Source: Neorhizobium sp.
GTDB lineage: Bacteria > Pseudomonadota > Alphaproteobacteria > Rhizobiales > Rhizobiaceae
Length of the DNA: 64,000 nt
Assembly (NCBI GenBank): GCA_028283725.1
Contig: JAPWKC010000003.1
Location: 682,001-746,000 of the forward strand
Direction of reading: 5' to 3'
In this document: positions 33,716 to 44,119 of the stretch, in pieces
Layout of the letters: each line of letters opens with the position of its first letter
Position numbering within the stretch: the stretch's first letter is position 1
Translations under genes and position numbers: made by a program
Notes under the pieces: generated by a model
Databases searched by the model: none
The model's input: the letters and a program-made list of their open reading frames with translations, nothing else
What the model was told of the DNA's origin: nothing

Positions 33716-35671
33716 ATGAGCTCTCTCAGGATAAAAATTTTCTTGCCGGCGCTTTTCGCGCTGATCGTGGTCATTTTGATCGCCCAGGGTGCAGCCGGCA
33801 TGCGGTCCGTCTGGCAGCTCAACGGTCAGGCCGCCAATATCACGGCCCGGATGGACAAGACGCTGATGATCGCCGACATGGAACGGCAGTTCATGGACGT
33901 CCGCCGTCTCTATCTCTCCATTCTCGCAGCCGGTGACTGGCAGGAGCGTCAGTCGCTCCTTGATCAGTTGAAGACGGCAAATGCCGAGCGCGAAGCTGCG
34001 TTCAAGACGTTCAGCGATGCGCAAGGACCGGTCAAGCGGCCGAAGTTCGAGACGCTCAAGGCGCTGATTGCCGACTATGACCGACTGGGCGCCCAGTTCG
34101 CGACCCTGATCACCAGCTCGAAGATCTACGACGCCAAGGCCGTCGTTGCCGAGATGACGCCGAAGGGCGCGGATGCCGGCGACATCGTGCAGAGCATGAT
34201 CGAGGACAACCGCAACGGCGCGCTCACCGAACAGAAGGCCGCGCAGGATGCAACGCAGTTCATTACGTGGTCGACGATCGCCGGTGTTGCGATCGCCGTC
34301 CTGATGGCAATCGGCGCTGCCGTTGTGAGCCTTGTGCGCGTGACCCGCCCGATCGGCGCGATCACCGGTTCGATGAATGCGCTCGCCTCCGGCAATAACG
34401 GGATCGACATTCCCTATGCGGGCCGCAAGGACGAGATCGGCGACATGGCGGCAGCCGTTGCCGTGTTCCGCGACAATGCCCTGGCGCGCGAAAGGCTGGA
34501 AGCCGAGACCGAGGCCAACCGGTCGATGAGCGAGCGCGAGCGCATTGCCCGCGAAGAGCAGAAGGCGCATGAGGCGGCCGAGGTCGCCTTTGCCGTCGAT
34601 AGTCTTGCCGGCGGTCTGAAGAGCCTGTCGAATGGCGACATGACATTCCGCCTGCGCGAAGAATTCGCCGGCCAGCTGGACCAGCTGCGCCTCAACTTCA
34701 ACGATTCCGTCGAAAGGCTGCAGGACGCGCTGTCGGCCGTCGGCGACAATGCCCGGATGATCGATGCCGGCGCCAACGAGATCCGTGCATCTGCCGACGA
34801 TCTGTCCAAGCGTACCGAGCAGCAGGCGGCCTCCGTCGAGGAGACGGCGGCTGCACTCGAACAGGTGACGACGGCGGTGAAGGATTCCGCCAACCGCGCC
34901 AGCGAGGCTGGAGAACTGGTTGCATCGACCCGTCAGGGCGCAGAGCAGTCGGGCCAGATCGTCCGCCAGGCGGTTGCCGCCATGGAGGCGATCGAGAAAT
35001 CGTCGAGCGAGATCGGCAACATCATCGGCGTCATCGACGACATCGCTTTCCAGACCAATCTTCTGGCGCTGAATGCCGGTGTCGAGGCGGCGCGTGCCGG
35101 CGATGCGGGCAAGGGCTTTGCCGTCGTTGCCCAGGAAGTGCGCGAGCTTGCCCAGCGGTCCGCTTCGGCAGCGCGCGAAATCAAGGCGCTGATCACCGTA
35201 TCCGGCGAGCGGGTGCGCGACGGCGTTGCGCTCGTCGATCGCACCGGCAAGGCGCTCGAGACGATCGTCGCCGATGTGCAGAAGATCAACGTCAACGTCA
35301 CCTCGATCGTGACGGCGGCGCGTGAACAGTCGACCGGTCTTTCCGAGATCAATCATTCGGTCAACCAGATGGACCAGGGCACGCAGCAGAATGCGGCGAT
35401 GGTGGAACAGACGACCGCCGCCAGCCACGGCCTTGCCACGCAGGCCGCCGCGCTCAACGAACTGCTGGGTCAGTTCAAGCTCGGCAATGGCCGCAGCCAG
35501 TTTTCGGCACATGGATATGAACAGGGACACGCACAGGCCCCGGCTCCGCGCCAGCCGCAGCCGGCCGCCAGAGCACAGGCCAAGTCGCCCGTTCGCGCCA
35601 TGGGCTCGCGCATCGCATCTGCCTTCGGCGGTGGTTCGGCTGCGGCCAAGCGGGAGTGGTCGGAGTTCTGA
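33716..35671 (+). CDS. Methyl-accepting chemotaxis protein
   Basis: The 651-residue receptor has membrane helices at about 9-30 and 184-206 that bracket a small periplasmic helical sensor region. A HAMP domain follows (about 206-260), then a second HAMP-like stretch containing [18 protein letters not shown]. The signalling hairpin has the tip [20 protein letters not shown] (about 440-460). The last residues, REWSEF, fit the xWxxF pentapeptide that tethers CheR/CheB, so this receptor may be adaptation-competent. The ligand is unknown. No che operon is adjacent. Confidence 0.92.
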   Translation: MSSLRIKIFLPALFALIVVILIAQGAAGMRSVWQLNGQAANITARMDKTLMIADMERQFMDVRRLYLSILAAGDWQERQSLLDQLKTANAEREAAFKTFSDAQGPVKRPKFETLKALIADYDRLGAQFATLITSSKIYDAKAVVAEMTPKGADAGDIVQSMIEDNRNGALTEQKAAQDATQFITWSTIAGVAIAVLMAIGAAVVSLVRVTRPIGAITGSMNALASGNNGIDIPYAGRKDEIGDMAAAVAVFRDNALARERLEAETEANRSMSERERIAREEQKAHEAAEVAFAVDSLAGGLKSLSNGDMTFRLREEFAGQLDQLRLNFNDSVERLQDALSAVGDNARMIDAGANEIRASADDLSKRTEQQAASVEETAAALEQVTTAVKDSANRASEAGELVASTRQGAEQSGQIVRQAVAAMEAIEKSSSEIGNIIGVIDDIAFQTNLLALNAGVEAARAGDAGKGFAVVAQEVRELAQRSASAAREIKALITVSGERVRDGVALVDRTGKALETIVADVQKINVNVTSIVTAAREQSTGLSEINHSVNQMDQGTQQNAAMVEQTTAASHGLATQAAALNELLGQFKLGNGRSQFSAHGYEQGHAQAPAPRQPQPAARAQAKSPVRAMGSRIASAFGGGSAAAKREWSEF

Positions 35672-35704
35672 TCCGGCCGAGCGATCAACGGACATGAAGC
35701 GAAT

Positions 35705-35735
35705 GACGATCCCGGACGATACGGCCGGGATCGTC
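35705..35735. terminator. Stem-loop after the chemoreceptor gene
   Basis: GACGATCCCGG and CCGGGATCGTC form perfect 11-base arms with a 9-base loop, 33 bases after the chemoreceptor stop. No T-run is present. Confidence 0.5.
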
Positions 35736-35807
35736 ACATCAGGCGTGATCACAGGCGTTCAAGACATACGCAAAAGACAGACGAGGACATGAAGGGGTAA
35801 ACGAGGC

Positions 35808-36962
35808 ATGTCACCGACGTCTTTCACCGCATCCACGAGCAGCGCGGACAGTGGTTCTGGGGAGGCCTTGCCGGGCGAGCGTGCGACTTTCCTCGATGGT
35901 CTGCGCGGCGTTGCAGCGATCGCCATCGTGTTTTACCATTTCACCCAGCATACCGATCTGCGGCTGATGACCAATGCCTATGTCGCCGTGGATCTGTTTT
36001 TCGTTCTCAGCGGCTATGTGATGACACGGGCCTATGCCTCGCGCATTGCCGCCGGCATGAACTTGTCGCAGTTCATGGCATTGCGGCTCATCCGGCTTTA
36101 TCCGATGTTTTTCGTCGGCCTGTCGCTCGGCGTCGTCGCCCTTTGCGTCAAGCATCTGCTCGGCCAGACAAGCCTTTCATTCGGCGCGATCGGCAGCTCA
36201 TTCCTGATCAACGCCGTCTATCTTCCCTATCTCAACGACGAGACCATCCGCATCGGTGTCCACAGCGTCGCCGGCATCGCGTTTCCGGGCAATCATGCGG
36301 CCTGGACCCTGTTCTTCGAGCTGGTCGTCAACCTGATTTTCTATACGCTGTGGCGGTGCGGGCTGCGTTCCGGCCTGTTGCTTGCGAGCATTATCGCGGC
36401 GTCGGCGACGTTCTTTCTGATGATGATCGTCAACGGCAGCGGCGGCGCCGGATGGGGCACGAGCGTCCAGCATCTGGTGATCGGGCTGAGTAGAACGCTT
36501 TGCGGCTTTTCCATCGGCGTTCTGCTTGCGGAATTGAAGCAGCCGCCAGTTCGCACTTCGGCCACGACGCCGCTCGCCTTTGCAATGATGGGGGCATTTC
36601 TTGTGATCTGCGCATTGCCGGACACGCAGGTGAACTTCCTCGTGGCGATCCTCGCCTCGCCACTGATCGTCCGTGCCGGGGCCCAGCTTCGCCTCGGCGG
36701 GATCACCAAGAGGATCTGCATCAGGCTCGGAACCCTGTCCTATCCGATCTACTGCCTGCATTTTCCGATCCTGCTTCTTGCGGATGCGGCCGGGATCTTG
36801 CACGAACCGCGGCTTGGACCGATCCCCGTCATCGCCTGGGTTCTGGTCTGCTGCCTGCTCGCGCATCTGGCGGCCAAGCATATCGATGTGCCGGCAAGGG
36901 CATGGATGATGCGGCGGCTGGCGGCGCGAAATGCCGTTTCAGTACCCCTTACCAAAATGTAA
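35808..36962 (+). CDS. Acyltransferase 3 family membrane protein
   Basis: The 384-residue protein has about ten hydrophobic helices and the acyltransferase 3 opening: ERATFLDGLRGVAAIAIVFY then HFTQH, with the putative catalytic His in VFYHF. An FFVLSGYVMTRAYASRI segment follows. Members O-acetylate or otherwise acylate surface polysaccharides or lipids. The substrate is unknown. It lies between the chemoreceptor and the second ABC exporter on the same strand, 57 bases before that exporter. Confidence 0.9.
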   Translation: MSPTSFTASTSSADSGSGEALPGERATFLDGLRGVAAIAIVFYHFTQHTDLRLMTNAYVAVDLFFVLSGYVMTRAYASRIAAGMNLSQFMALRLIRLYPMFFVGLSLGVVALCVKHLLGQTSLSFGAIGSSFLINAVYLPYLNDETIRIGVHSVAGIAFPGNHAAWTLFFELVVNLIFYTLWRCGLRSGLLLASIIAASATFFLMMIVNGSGGAGWGTSVQHLVIGLSRTLCGFSIGVLLAELKQPPVRTSATTPLAFAMMGAFLVICALPDTQVNFLVAILASPLIVRAGAQLRLGGITKRICIRLGTLSYPIYCLHFPILLLADAAGILHEPRLGPIPVIAWVLVCCLLAHLAAKHIDVPARAWMMRRLAARNAVSVPLTKM

Positions 36963-37019
36963 CGCGCTTCTGCCGCCTTCGACTTTGCCGCATCGCAGAA
37001 TCGGCCCTATATCGACGGC

Positions 37020-38882
37020 ATGATCATTTCCATCTTCCGCGCCTTCGAAAACTACATCAAACCGTTTGCAAGGCGCGAGGATCTCAAGCCGCCGGAAAAC
37101 GTGTTCGCGTTCATCTGGTTCTATATCTCGCAGGCCAAGGCGCCGTTCCTCGCCATGCTCGTGCTCGGCGGGATGACGGCGGCAATCGAGGCGGCGCTGT
37201 TCTGGTTCGTCGGGCGGCTCGTCGATATTCTGGCAACCGTCAAGCCGGGCGACGGCTGGTCCGGGCTTCTTGCCCAGCACGGCGGCGAACTCGTCGGCAT
37301 GCTCGTGCTGATCGCCGTGGTGCGCTTCTTCGTGACGCTTGCGACCGCGCTCACCGACCAGCAGGTGATCACGCCCGGCTTCTACAACATGATGCGCTGG
37401 CAATCCTACATGCATGTGGCCCGCCAGTCGCTGACCTTCTTCCAGAACGATTTTTCCGGCCGTATCGTCACCAAGGTCTGGTCCGGCGGGCAGGCTGCCG
37501 GCGACCTCGTCACCTCCCTGATGGAAAGCGTCTGGTTCGTCGTCATCTACTCGGTGTCGATGCTGTTTCTTGTCGGCGGGCTCGACTGGCGGCTGGCGCT
37601 GATGGTGATCCTGTGGGTCGCGGTCTTCTCGGCGCTCGCCCGCTATTTCGTGCCACGCATCCGTTTTCACTCGCGCGAGACGGCGGAAGCCGCCTCGATG
37701 CTGTCCGGGCGCATGGTGGACGCCTATGGCAATATCCAGACGCTGCGCCTCTTCGGCCGCGACGAGGCGAACGACCGCTATATGCGCGAGGGCTTCGACC
37801 TCTACCAGGAAACGCAGATCATGTTCACCCGGTTCATCACCGGCGTCAGGGCGTCGATGGCGCTTCTGTCGGGCATCATGATCACCAGCATGGCGGCGCT
37901 CTGCATTCATCTCTGGCTCGAAGGGCGGATCACGGCCGGTGCCGTCGCCTTCACGCTGGCGCTGGTGCTGCGCCTGAATTTCCTCCTCGGCCGGCTGATG
38001 ACGCAGTTCAACGGCATCATGCGCAATTTCGGCACGGTGCAGAACGCCGCCGAGACGATCTCGCAGCCGATCAGCCTCGTGGATGCGCCGGACGCCAAGG
38101 AACTCGTCGTTTCGAAGCCCGAGATCCGCTTCGAAAATGTCCGCTTCGGCTATGGACGGGAGAGGATGATCATCGACGATCTGTCGCTCACCATCCGGCC
38201 GGGCGAGAAGATCGGCATCATCGGCCGTTCGGGCGCCGGTAAATCGACCATGGTCAACCTTCTCCTGCGTTTCTACGATGTCGATAGCGGCCGTATCCTG
38301 ATCGACGGGCAGGACATTTCGAAAGTCACGCAGGAAAGCCTGCGCAGCCATCTCGGCATGGTGACGCAGGATACGTCGCTGCTGCACCGCTCGATCCGCG
38401 ACAATATCCTGTTCGGCCGTCCCGATGCGACGGAAGCGCAGGTGATGGAAGCGGCACGGCGCGCCGAGGCCGACCAGTTCATCCTGACGCTATCGGACCA
38501 GCGCGGCCGCACCGGCCTTGAGGCGCATGTGGGCGAGCGCGGGGTCAAGCTCTCCGGCGGCCAGCGCCAGCGTGTGGCGATCGCCCGCGTGATGCTGAAG
38601 GACGCGCCGATCCTCGTGCTCGACGAGGCGACCTCGGCGCTCGATTCCGAGGTGGAAGCGGCGATCCAATCCAATCTGGAGCGGCTGATGGAGGGCAAGA
38701 CGGTGCTGGCGATCGCCCACCGGCTATCGACCATCGCCACGCTCGACCGGTTGATCGTGATGGACAAGGGCCGCATCATCGAAGAGGGCACGCATGCGCA
38801 GCTGATCGCCCGCGGCGGGCTCTATGCGGATCTGTGGAACCGGCAATCCGGTGGTTTCGTCGCAGCCGACGCTGCGCAGTAA
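37020..38882 (+). CDS. ABC exporter, fused permease-ATPase, copy 2
   Basis: The 620-residue half-exporter has the same architecture as 31617-33482: six helices, Walker A GRSGAGKSTMV (about 400-410), LSGGQRQRVAIARV, ILVLDEATSALDSE, and the same ending, LYADLWNRQSGGF against LYADLWSRQSGGF. The two are clearly paralogues. All ATPase motifs look intact in both, so neither is an obviously degenerate partner. The substrate is unknown. A hairpin at 38894-38921 ends the unit. Confidence 0.9.
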   Translation: MIISIFRAFENYIKPFARREDLKPPENVFAFIWFYISQAKAPFLAMLVLGGMTAAIEAALFWFVGRLVDILATVKPGDGWSGLLAQHGGELVGMLVLIAVVRFFVTLATALTDQQVITPGFYNMMRWQSYMHVARQSLTFFQNDFSGRIVTKVWSGGQAAGDLVTSLMESVWFVVIYSVSMLFLVGGLDWRLALMVILWVAVFSALARYFVPRIRFHSRETAEAASMLSGRMVDAYGNIQTLRLFGRDEANDRYMREGFDLYQETQIMFTRFITGVRASMALLSGIMITSMAALCIHLWLEGRITAGAVAFTLALVLRLNFLLGRLMTQFNGIMRNFGTVQNAAETISQPISLVDAPDAKELVVSKPEIRFENVRFGYGRERMIIDDLSLTIRPGEKIGIIGRSGAGKSTMVNLLLRFYDVDSGRILIDGQDISKVTQESLRSHLGMVTQDTSLLHRSIRDNILFGRPDATEAQVMEAARRAEADQFILTLSDQRGRTGLEAHVGERGVKLSGGQRQRVAIARVMLKDAPILVLDEATSALDSEVEAAIQSNLERLMEGKTVLAIAHRLSTIATLDRLIVMDKGRIIEEGTHAQLIARGGLYADLWNRQSGGFVAADAAQ

Positions 38883-38893
38883 CAGAGGGACGG

Positions 38894-38921
38894 GCGTGCA
38901 CGGTTGCCAAACCGTGCACGC
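38894..38921. terminator. Bidirectional hairpin between ABC exporter 2 and the endonuclease-fold gene
   Basis: GCGTGCACGGTT and AACCGTGCACGC form perfect 12-base arms around GCCA, in the gap between converging genes. Confidence 0.6.
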
Positions 38922-38933
38922 GTCAGCTGCCCG

Positions 38934-39878
38934 TCAGCGGCGGGTGATCGCGATATCGGCGATCAGGCCGTCATGGTTGGAGCCGAGCGATGAGGGCAGC
39001 GCCCGGATCGAACGGAATTTGAGCGGGTCTCGCAGATAGATATGGTCGATGGCCATGCCGAGACCGCCAAGCTCCACCGGCCATGTGGCGGGCTCCCAAT
39101 CGGCGGTCTTCAACTTCGTCCAGCGCAGGAACGTCCGCATGTCGGGCTCGAGGCTCGAGGCGTTGAAATCGCCCGACAGCACGAGCGGCCCGTCGAGATC
39201 GGTGATCGCAAGGGCTGCATGCACCAGTTCCAGCGCGTGGAAATCGTCGAAATAGGGCTTTGTCGTGTGAATGCCGGCGACATGGATCTTTTCGCCGCGG
39301 ATCGTCACGTCGGCCAATATGAAGCGGTTTTCGAAGAGGACGCTGAGCGAGCGGATCGAGCCGTTTTCGAGCGGCGTCTTCGACAGCATCAGCTGGTCGC
39401 AATCCTCCACCATGACGCCGCAGCCGATGCGGTATGGATAGGTCTTTGCCAGTTCCTGCAGATGCGGCACGAGCGGCTCGGCTTCCATGACGTTGACGAC
39501 ATCGGCGCCGGAGGCGGCGATCGCCCTGGTGATCGCCTCGCTGTTGGAATAGTTGTCGTCGAGAATGTTGTAGGACATCAGCCGGAATGTCGGCGCGGCG
39601 TAATCCGCATCCGATGCCATCGAGACGAATTCGCGTGTCATCCACAGCGCGTGGCCCGTGAGCAAAACGGCTGCGATCAGAATCAGATAGCCGATCATGC
39701 TGCGATAGAGGACGAGCGCCACCAGCATGGCGACGATACAGCCGGCTGCGGCATGGAGCTGGAGACTGTGGAGCGTTGCCACCAGCCAGTGCGGATGAAT
39801 GTAGCGGGTGGCGATGCTCGCAAGCGTGAGCGACACAATGACGCAGATCACGACGTGGAGGGTCTGTCTGATGCTCAT
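38934..39878 (-). CDS. Membrane-anchored endonuclease/exonuclease/phosphatase-fold protein
   Basis: The protein has about 314 residues with three N-terminal membrane helices. The catalytic fold follows: LMSYNILDDNYSNS, VNVMEAEP with the metal Glu, VLSGDFNASSLEPD with Asp and Asn, and the final SNHDGLIADIAITRR with His. The overall pattern fits the EEP superfamily, as in secreted or membrane-bound phosphodiesterases and nucleases. The usual SDH motif reads NHDG here. ATG 39878 was preferred over a longer start at 39935, which has no ribosome-binding site. Confidence 0.83.
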   Translation of the reverse strand: MSIRQTLHVVICVIVSLTLASIATRYIHPHWLVATLHSLQLHAAAGCIVAMLVALVLYRSMIGYLILIAAVLLTGHALWMTREFVSMASDADYAAPTFRLMSYNILDDNYSNSEAITRAIAASGADVVNVMEAEPLVPHLQELAKTYPYRIGCGVMVEDCDQLMLSKTPLENGSIRSLSVLFENRFILADVTIRGEKIHVAGIHTTKPYFDDFHALELVHAALAITDLDGPLVLSGDFNASSLEPDMRTFLRWTKLKTADWEPATWPVELGGLGMAIDHIYLRDPLKFRSIRALPSSLGSNHDGLIADIAITRR

Positions 39879-40332
39879 CTGTCCCACGCGATCGGTCCCA
39901 TCCGGCGGCCGTTTGCTTGAAAAGGCCCGTAGCATGGGCGGTGAGGCCGCGCAATTGCGATGTTTAGGGGGGCGCCGTGTCCTGCTGCGCCGCTTCGTTG
40001 CGGCAGCGCAATGTGGTTATCTGCTATAAGACTAAGGCTCGATTCATAAACGGGAAACGGTCGCGCCGCAGGTGACGTCCATGCCGGTTTTCGTAATCGC
40101 GCCAAGGTTGTTTCGCTGCGTCGCGAAAGTCTTTTTTCGCAAGTGCGATAGGCCGAAGGCAGGGGTCGCCTACGTCTAAATTTCTGCAATCGGACATTGA
40201 AAAGTCGGCTTGCTGGATCTCCGGTGTTCGAATTATGGTGGACATTGCTTCGCCGCGCGCGGAGGAGGAGGCAGGTCGGTCCCATGGAGTGAGGCGGGGT
40301 CGCCTGAAGATGCGTGAGAGGATGGTGGAACC
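39879..40332. other. Divergent gap upstream of petA
   Basis: This 454-base gap lies between the endonuclease-fold gene and petA and must carry the petABC promoter. GCGAAA...TTTTCGC forms a small hairpin at about 40124-40141. TATAAG at 40024-40029 is a possible -10 element without a clear -35. No small gene or RNA was identified. It is GC-poorer than the coding sequence. Confidence 0.35.
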
Positions 40333-40935
40333 GTGACAGATCATACTTCGCAGGGGCCAGTTCCGGGCAACAGTCCCGGAGATGGACCGGCCGAGCCGAC
40401 GCGCCGTGATTTTCTCTATCTCGCAACCGGCATGGCCGGCGCCGTCGGCGCCGTGTCGGTGGCGTGGCCGTTCATCGACCAGATGCGGCCGGACCAGTCG
40501 ACGCTGGCGCTCGCCTCGATCGAGGTGAATGTCGCAGCCCTTCAACCGGGCATGTCCTTGACCGTCAAATGGCGGGGCAAGCCGGTGTTCATCCGCAACC
40601 GCACGCCGGACGAGGTGGCGGCGGCGGCGAAAGTGCCGCTCGACCAGCTGAAGGACCCGGTCGCACGCAATGCCAATCTGCCGGCGGACGCGCAGGCGAC
40701 CGGCGTCGATCGCTCGGCCGGCGCCGGCAAGGAGAACTGGATCGTGATGATCGGCTCGTGCACCCATCTCGGCTGCGTGCCGCTTGGGCAATCCGGCGAA
40801 TATAACGGGTGGTTCTGTCCCTGCCACGGCTCGGTCTATGATACGGCCGGGCGTATCCGCAAGGGGCCTGCGCCGCAGAACCTTGCGATGCCGGCCTTCG
40901 CGTTCAAATCCGATACCGTGATCCAGATCGGCTAA
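40333..40935 (+). CDS. petA: Ubiquinol-cytochrome c reductase Rieske iron-sulfur subunit
   Basis: This is the 200-residue Rieske protein of the cytochrome bc1 complex. Its N-terminus has [19 protein letters not shown], a Tat-type signal anchor. The 2Fe-2S ligands lie in CTHLGC (143-148) and CPCH (162-165). It passes electrons from ubiquinol to cytochrome c1 on the periplasmic side of the inner membrane. It starts with GTG, supported by an upstream GAGAGGATGG. petB follows 17 bases later. The start is the weakest part of the call. Confidence 0.95.
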   Translation: MTDHTSQGPVPGNSPGDGPAEPTRRDFLYLATGMAGAVGAVSVAWPFIDQMRPDQSTLALASIEVNVAALQPGMSLTVKWRGKPVFIRNRTPDEVAAAAKVPLDQLKDPVARNANLPADAQATGVDRSAGAGKENWIVMIGSCTHLGCVPLGQSGEYNGWFCPCHGSVYDTAGRIRKGPAPQNLAMPAFAFKSDTVIQIG

Positions 40936-40952
40936 AGGGGGAGGGTAAGATC

Positions 40953-42353
40953 ATGAGCGACCATTCCACCTATCAGCCGTCGTCCGGCATCGAGAAATGG
41001 ATCGACCGGCGGCTGCCCTTGCCGCGGCTCATCCATGACAGTTTCATCTCCTATCCGGTGCCGCGCAATCTCAACTACGCCTATACGTTCGGCGCCATGC
41101 TGTCGGTCATGCTGATCGTGCAAAGCCTGACCGGCATCGTGCTTGCCATGCATTATGTGGCCTCCACAGGCATGGCCTTCGACAGCGTCGAAAAGGTGAT
41201 GCGCGACGTCAATCACGGCTGGCTGTTGCGCTATATGCATTCCAACGGCGCCTCGTTCTTCTTCGTCGCCGTCTATCTGCATATCGCCCGCGGCCTCTAT
41301 TACGGTTCCTACAAGGCGCCGCGCGAGATCCTCTGGATCCTCGGCGTCGTGATCTATCTCCTGATGATGGCGACCGGCTTCATGGGCTATGTTCTGCCCT
41401 GGGGGCAGATGTCGTTCTGGGGGGCGACCGTGATCACCGGTTTCTTCTCGGCCTTTCCGGTGGTGGGCGAGTGGATCCAGACCTTTCTGCTCGGCGGTTT
41501 TGCCGTCGACCAGCCGACGCTCAACCGGTTCTTCTCGCTGCATTATCTCCTGCCGTTCATGATCGCGGGCGTCGTCGTCCTGCATATCTGGGCGCTGCAT
41601 GTGACGGGCCAGACCAACCCGACCGGCGTCGAGATCAAGAGCAAGACCGATACGGTGGCGTTCACGCCCTATGCGACGCTGAAAGATGCGCTTGGCGTCT
41701 CGGTGTTCCTGATCGTCTATGCCTGGTTCGTCTTCTACCTGCCGAATTTTCTCGGCCATCCGGACAATTACATCCCGGCCGACGCCCTGAAGACGCCGGC
41801 GCATATCGTGCCGGAATGGTATTACCTGCCGTTCTACGCGATGCTGCGCTCGATCACCTTCAACGTGCTGTTCATCGATTCGAAGCTTGGCGGCGTGCTG
41901 GTGATGTTCGGGTCGATCCTGATCCTGTTCTTCCTGCCCTGGCTCGATACGTCCAAGGTGCGGTCGGCCGTCTACCGTCCGTGGTACAAGGTGTTCTTCT
42001 GGCTGTTCGTCGCCAATGCCATCCTGCTCGGCTGGCTCGGCTCGCAGCCGGCGGAGGGCGTGTTCACCACGCTGTCGCAGTTCTGCACGCTCTACTATTT
42101 CGCCTTCTTCCTGGTGATCATGCCGCTGCTCGGGCTCTTCGAGACGCCGCGGCGCATTCCGAACTCGATCACCGAGGCGGTGCTGGAGGAAAAGATGAGA
42201 CCGAGGGCGCAATGGAGCAAGGTCGGCTCGGGGCCAGCGGCCGGCGAAGACGGCGACGAGCAGGACGAGGGTCATGGCGAGGGTCATGGCGAGGCTACGA
42301 AAGCTCACGCCAATGCCGGCGGCAAGGCCCTCGAAACGGAGGGCGGGAGATGA
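40953..42353 (+). CDS. petB: Cytochrome b subunit of bc1 complex
   Basis: The 466-residue cytochrome b has the haem-ligand pairs in [20 protein letters not shown] followed by LHIARG, and in [20 protein letters not shown]. The quinol-site PEWYYLPFY is also present. It is the proton-translocating core of the complex. Family members are usually near 400-430 residues. Here the C-terminus has a Gly/Glu/His-rich extension including two direct 12-base repeats. The stop overlaps the petC ATG (ATGA). Confidence 0.96.
   Translation: MSDHSTYQPSSGIEKWIDRRLPLPRLIHDSFISYPVPRNLNYAYTFGAMLSVMLIVQSLTGIVLAMHYVASTGMAFDSVEKVMRDVNHGWLLRYMHSNGASFFFVAVYLHIARGLYYGSYKAPREILWILGVVIYLLMMATGFMGYVLPWGQMSFWGATVITGFFSAFPVVGEWIQTFLLGGFAVDQPTLNRFFSLHYLLPFMIAGVVVLHIWALHVTGQTNPTGVEIKSKTDTVAFTPYATLKDALGVSVFLIVYAWFVFYLPNFLGHPDNYIPADALKTPAHIVPEWYYLPFYAMLRSITFNVLFIDSKLGGVLVMFGSILILFFLPWLDTSKVRSAVYRPWYKVFFWLFVANAILLGWLGSQPAEGVFTTLSQFCTLYYFAFFLVIMPLLGLFETPRRIPNSITEAVLEEKMRPRAQWSKVGSGPAAGEDGDEQDEGHGEGHGEATKAHANAGGKALETEGGR
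42267..42290 (+). repeat. Two 12-base repeats GAGGGTCATGGC in petB
   Basis: Two perfect consecutive copies of GAGGGTCATGGC encode EGHGEGHG in the C-terminal extension of cytochrome b. A partial third copy follows. Confidence 0.85.
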
Positions 42354-43351
42354 ACACGATGAGACGTTTTCCGGCCGATCGCCGTTTTGGCCGTGCCGGC
42401 TTTCTCGGGGCCGGCTTTCTCCGTGGCCGGGTCCTTCGGGCCGGGTTCCTCCGGTCGCAGCCTGTGCTTGCCGCTCTGGCGATGGCGGCGGGCATCGCCT
42501 GTCTGGCGCCTGTCGCATCCGCACAGGAAAACCATGCGGCGGCGAGCGGGGAGGCTTCGCAATCGGAAGCGCCGCATTTCCCGATCGAACATCCCAAGCA
42601 GGCGTCCTGGAGCTTTTCCGGGCCATTCGGTCACTATGACAAAGGGCAGTTGCAGCGCGGGCTCAAGGTCTATGCCGAAGTCTGTTCCGCCTGTCATTCG
42701 ATGAAGCTCGTCTCGTTCCGCACGCTGGGAGACCTCGGCTATTCGCCGGCGCAGGTGAAGGCGTTTGCCGGGAACTACAAGGTTCAGGACGGGCCGAACG
42801 ACGAGGGCGAGATGTTCGAGCGGGCGGCGATCCCGTCCGACTATTTTCCGTCGCCTTTCCCCAATCCGCAGGCGGCGGCTGCGGCCAACAATGGTGCGGC
42901 ACCCCCGGACATGTCGCTCTTGGCCAAGGCGCGCGGCGTCGAGCGCGGCTTTCCGCAGTTCATCTTCGATATCTTCACCCAGTATCAGGAGGGTGGCCCC
43001 GACTATATCTACTCGCTTCTGACGGGCTACAGGGATGCGCCGAAAGGCATCACGGTGCCGGAAGGCGGGCATTACAATCCGTATTTCGTCGCCGCCGCCT
43101 CGCTTGCCATGCCGCCACCGCTCAGCGCCGATCAGGTGACATACGACGACGGCTCACCGCAGACCGTCGACCAGTATTCAAGGGATGTCTCCGCCTTCCT
43201 GATGTGGGCCGCCGAGCCGCATCTGGAGGAGCGCAAGCGGACCGGTTTCATGGTTCTGGTCTTCCTGCTGATCTTCACCGGGCTGATCTATCTCACCAAG
43301 AAATCCGTCTATGCGCGCAAGGAACCGGATGCCGCGCCGCAGCGGGGATGA
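42350..43351 (+). CDS. petC: Cytochrome c1 of bc1 complex
   Basis: The protein has about 333 residues. Haem is attached at CSACH (112-116). A C-terminal anchor ([20 protein letters not shown]) holds the protein in the inner membrane. It accepts electrons from the Rieske protein and passes them to soluble cytochrome c. The signal peptide's hydrophobic core is [20 protein letters not shown]. The n-region before it is unusually long and consists of four 15-base repeats encoding [15 protein letters not shown] and AGFLR. The start overlaps petB's stop. Confidence 0.95.
   Translation: MNTMRRFPADRRFGRAGFLGAGFLRGRVLRAGFLRSQPVLAALAMAAGIACLAPVASAQENHAAASGEASQSEAPHFPIEHPKQASWSFSGPFGHYDKGQLQRGLKVYAEVCSACHSMKLVSFRTLGDLGYSPAQVKAFAGNYKVQDGPNDEGEMFERAAIPSDYFPSPFPNPQAAAAANNGAAPPDMSLLAKARGVERGFPQFIFDIFTQYQEGGPDYIYSLLTGYRDAPKGITVPEGGHYNPYFVAAASLAMPPPLSADQVTYDDGSPQTVDQYSRDVSAFLMWAAEPHLEERKRTGFMVLVFLLIFTGLIYLTKKSVYARKEPDAAPQRG
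42395..42454 (+). repeat. Four 15-base repeats in the cytochrome c1 signal-peptide n-region
   Basis: Units are GCCGGCTTTCTCGGG, GCCGGCTTTCTCCGT, GGCCGGGTCCTTCGG and GCCGGGTTCCTCCGG. Each encodes five residues of the AGFLR type. The first two differ at only three positions. Confidence 0.88.
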
Positions 43352-43377
43352 GCGGGCCTGTGACATTTCTCCTTCGG

Positions 43378-43401
43378 AAAAGGCGGTTTTGCCGCCTTTT
43401 T
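43378..43401 (+). terminator. Terminator after petC
   Basis: AAAGGCGG and CCGCCTTT pair around TTTTG, followed by TTC. A run of T within the 3' arm supports rho-independent termination of petABC. Confidence 0.7.
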
Positions 43402-43466
43402 CATTTGGGGTGGCGGGCGCAAGTTGATAGGTTCCGGCCAACCTTGTTTCAAATCTCCAGAGTATT

Positions 43467-44006
43467 ATGACCACCGACAGCAAACTCGCCTCGTCCATCC
43501 GCGCCATCAAGGATTACCCGAAGCCGGGGATCGTGTTTCGCGATATCACCACGCTGCTTGGCGATGCGGACGCATTTCGCCATGCGGTGGACGAGTTGGT
43601 GAAACCCTATCAGGGGCTCGGCGTCGACAAGATCGCCGGCATCGAGGCGCGCGGCTTCATTCTCGGCGGCGCGCTGGCGCATCAGCTGTCGGCCGGTTTC
43701 GTGCCGATCCGCAAGAAGGGCAAGCTGCCGCACCAGACCGTGCGCGTTGCCTACAGCCTCGAATACGGCGTCGACGAAATGGAGATGCATATCGATGCGG
43801 TGAAGCCCGGCCAGCGGGTGATCCTCACCGACGATCTGATCGCGACCGGCGGCACCGCCGAAGGTGCGGTCAAGCTTCTGCGCCAGCAGGGTGCGGAGAT
43901 CGTATCCGCCTGTTTCGTCATCGACCTGCCGGAACTCGGTGGCCGCAAGAAGCTCGAGGCTCTCGGCGTCGAGGTTCGCACGCTGGTGGAATTCGACGGG
44001 CATTGA
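43467..44006 (+). CDS. apt: Adenine phosphoribosyltransferase
   Basis: The 179-residue purine salvage enzyme makes AMP from adenine and PRPP. The PRPP-binding motif is [20 protein letters not shown]. The N-terminus [20 protein letters not shown] and the [12 protein letters not shown] segment are characteristic of Apt. It follows the petC terminator and stands apart as a single unit. Confidence 0.96.
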   Translation: MTTDSKLASSIRAIKDYPKPGIVFRDITTLLGDADAFRHAVDELVKPYQGLGVDKIAGIEARGFILGGALAHQLSAGFVPIRKKGKLPHQTVRVAYSLEYGVDEMEMHIDAVKPGQRVILTDDLIATGGTAEGAVKLLRQQGAEIVSACFVIDLPELGGRKKLEALGVEVRTLVEFDGH

Positions 44007-44119
44007 GCCCGTCTGCCGCCTGGTCGGGGCGGCGCGTCAGGCCTGCCCCCTGACGTTTCAAGGATTGCACGTTTCCCGGCTTCGGCTATCCTCTGCGGTG
44101 GCGCGGCGGGGAAACGGGC

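Noticed and set aside
33653-35752. 699-codon leftward frame opposite the chemoreceptor
   Set aside because: It mirrors the intact chemoreceptor gene and has no recognisable domain or ribosome-binding site.
40932-42626. 564-codon leftward frame opposite petB and petC
   Set aside because: The opposite strand contains the well-supported bc1 genes, and the frame has a low-complexity His/Glu/Arg composition.
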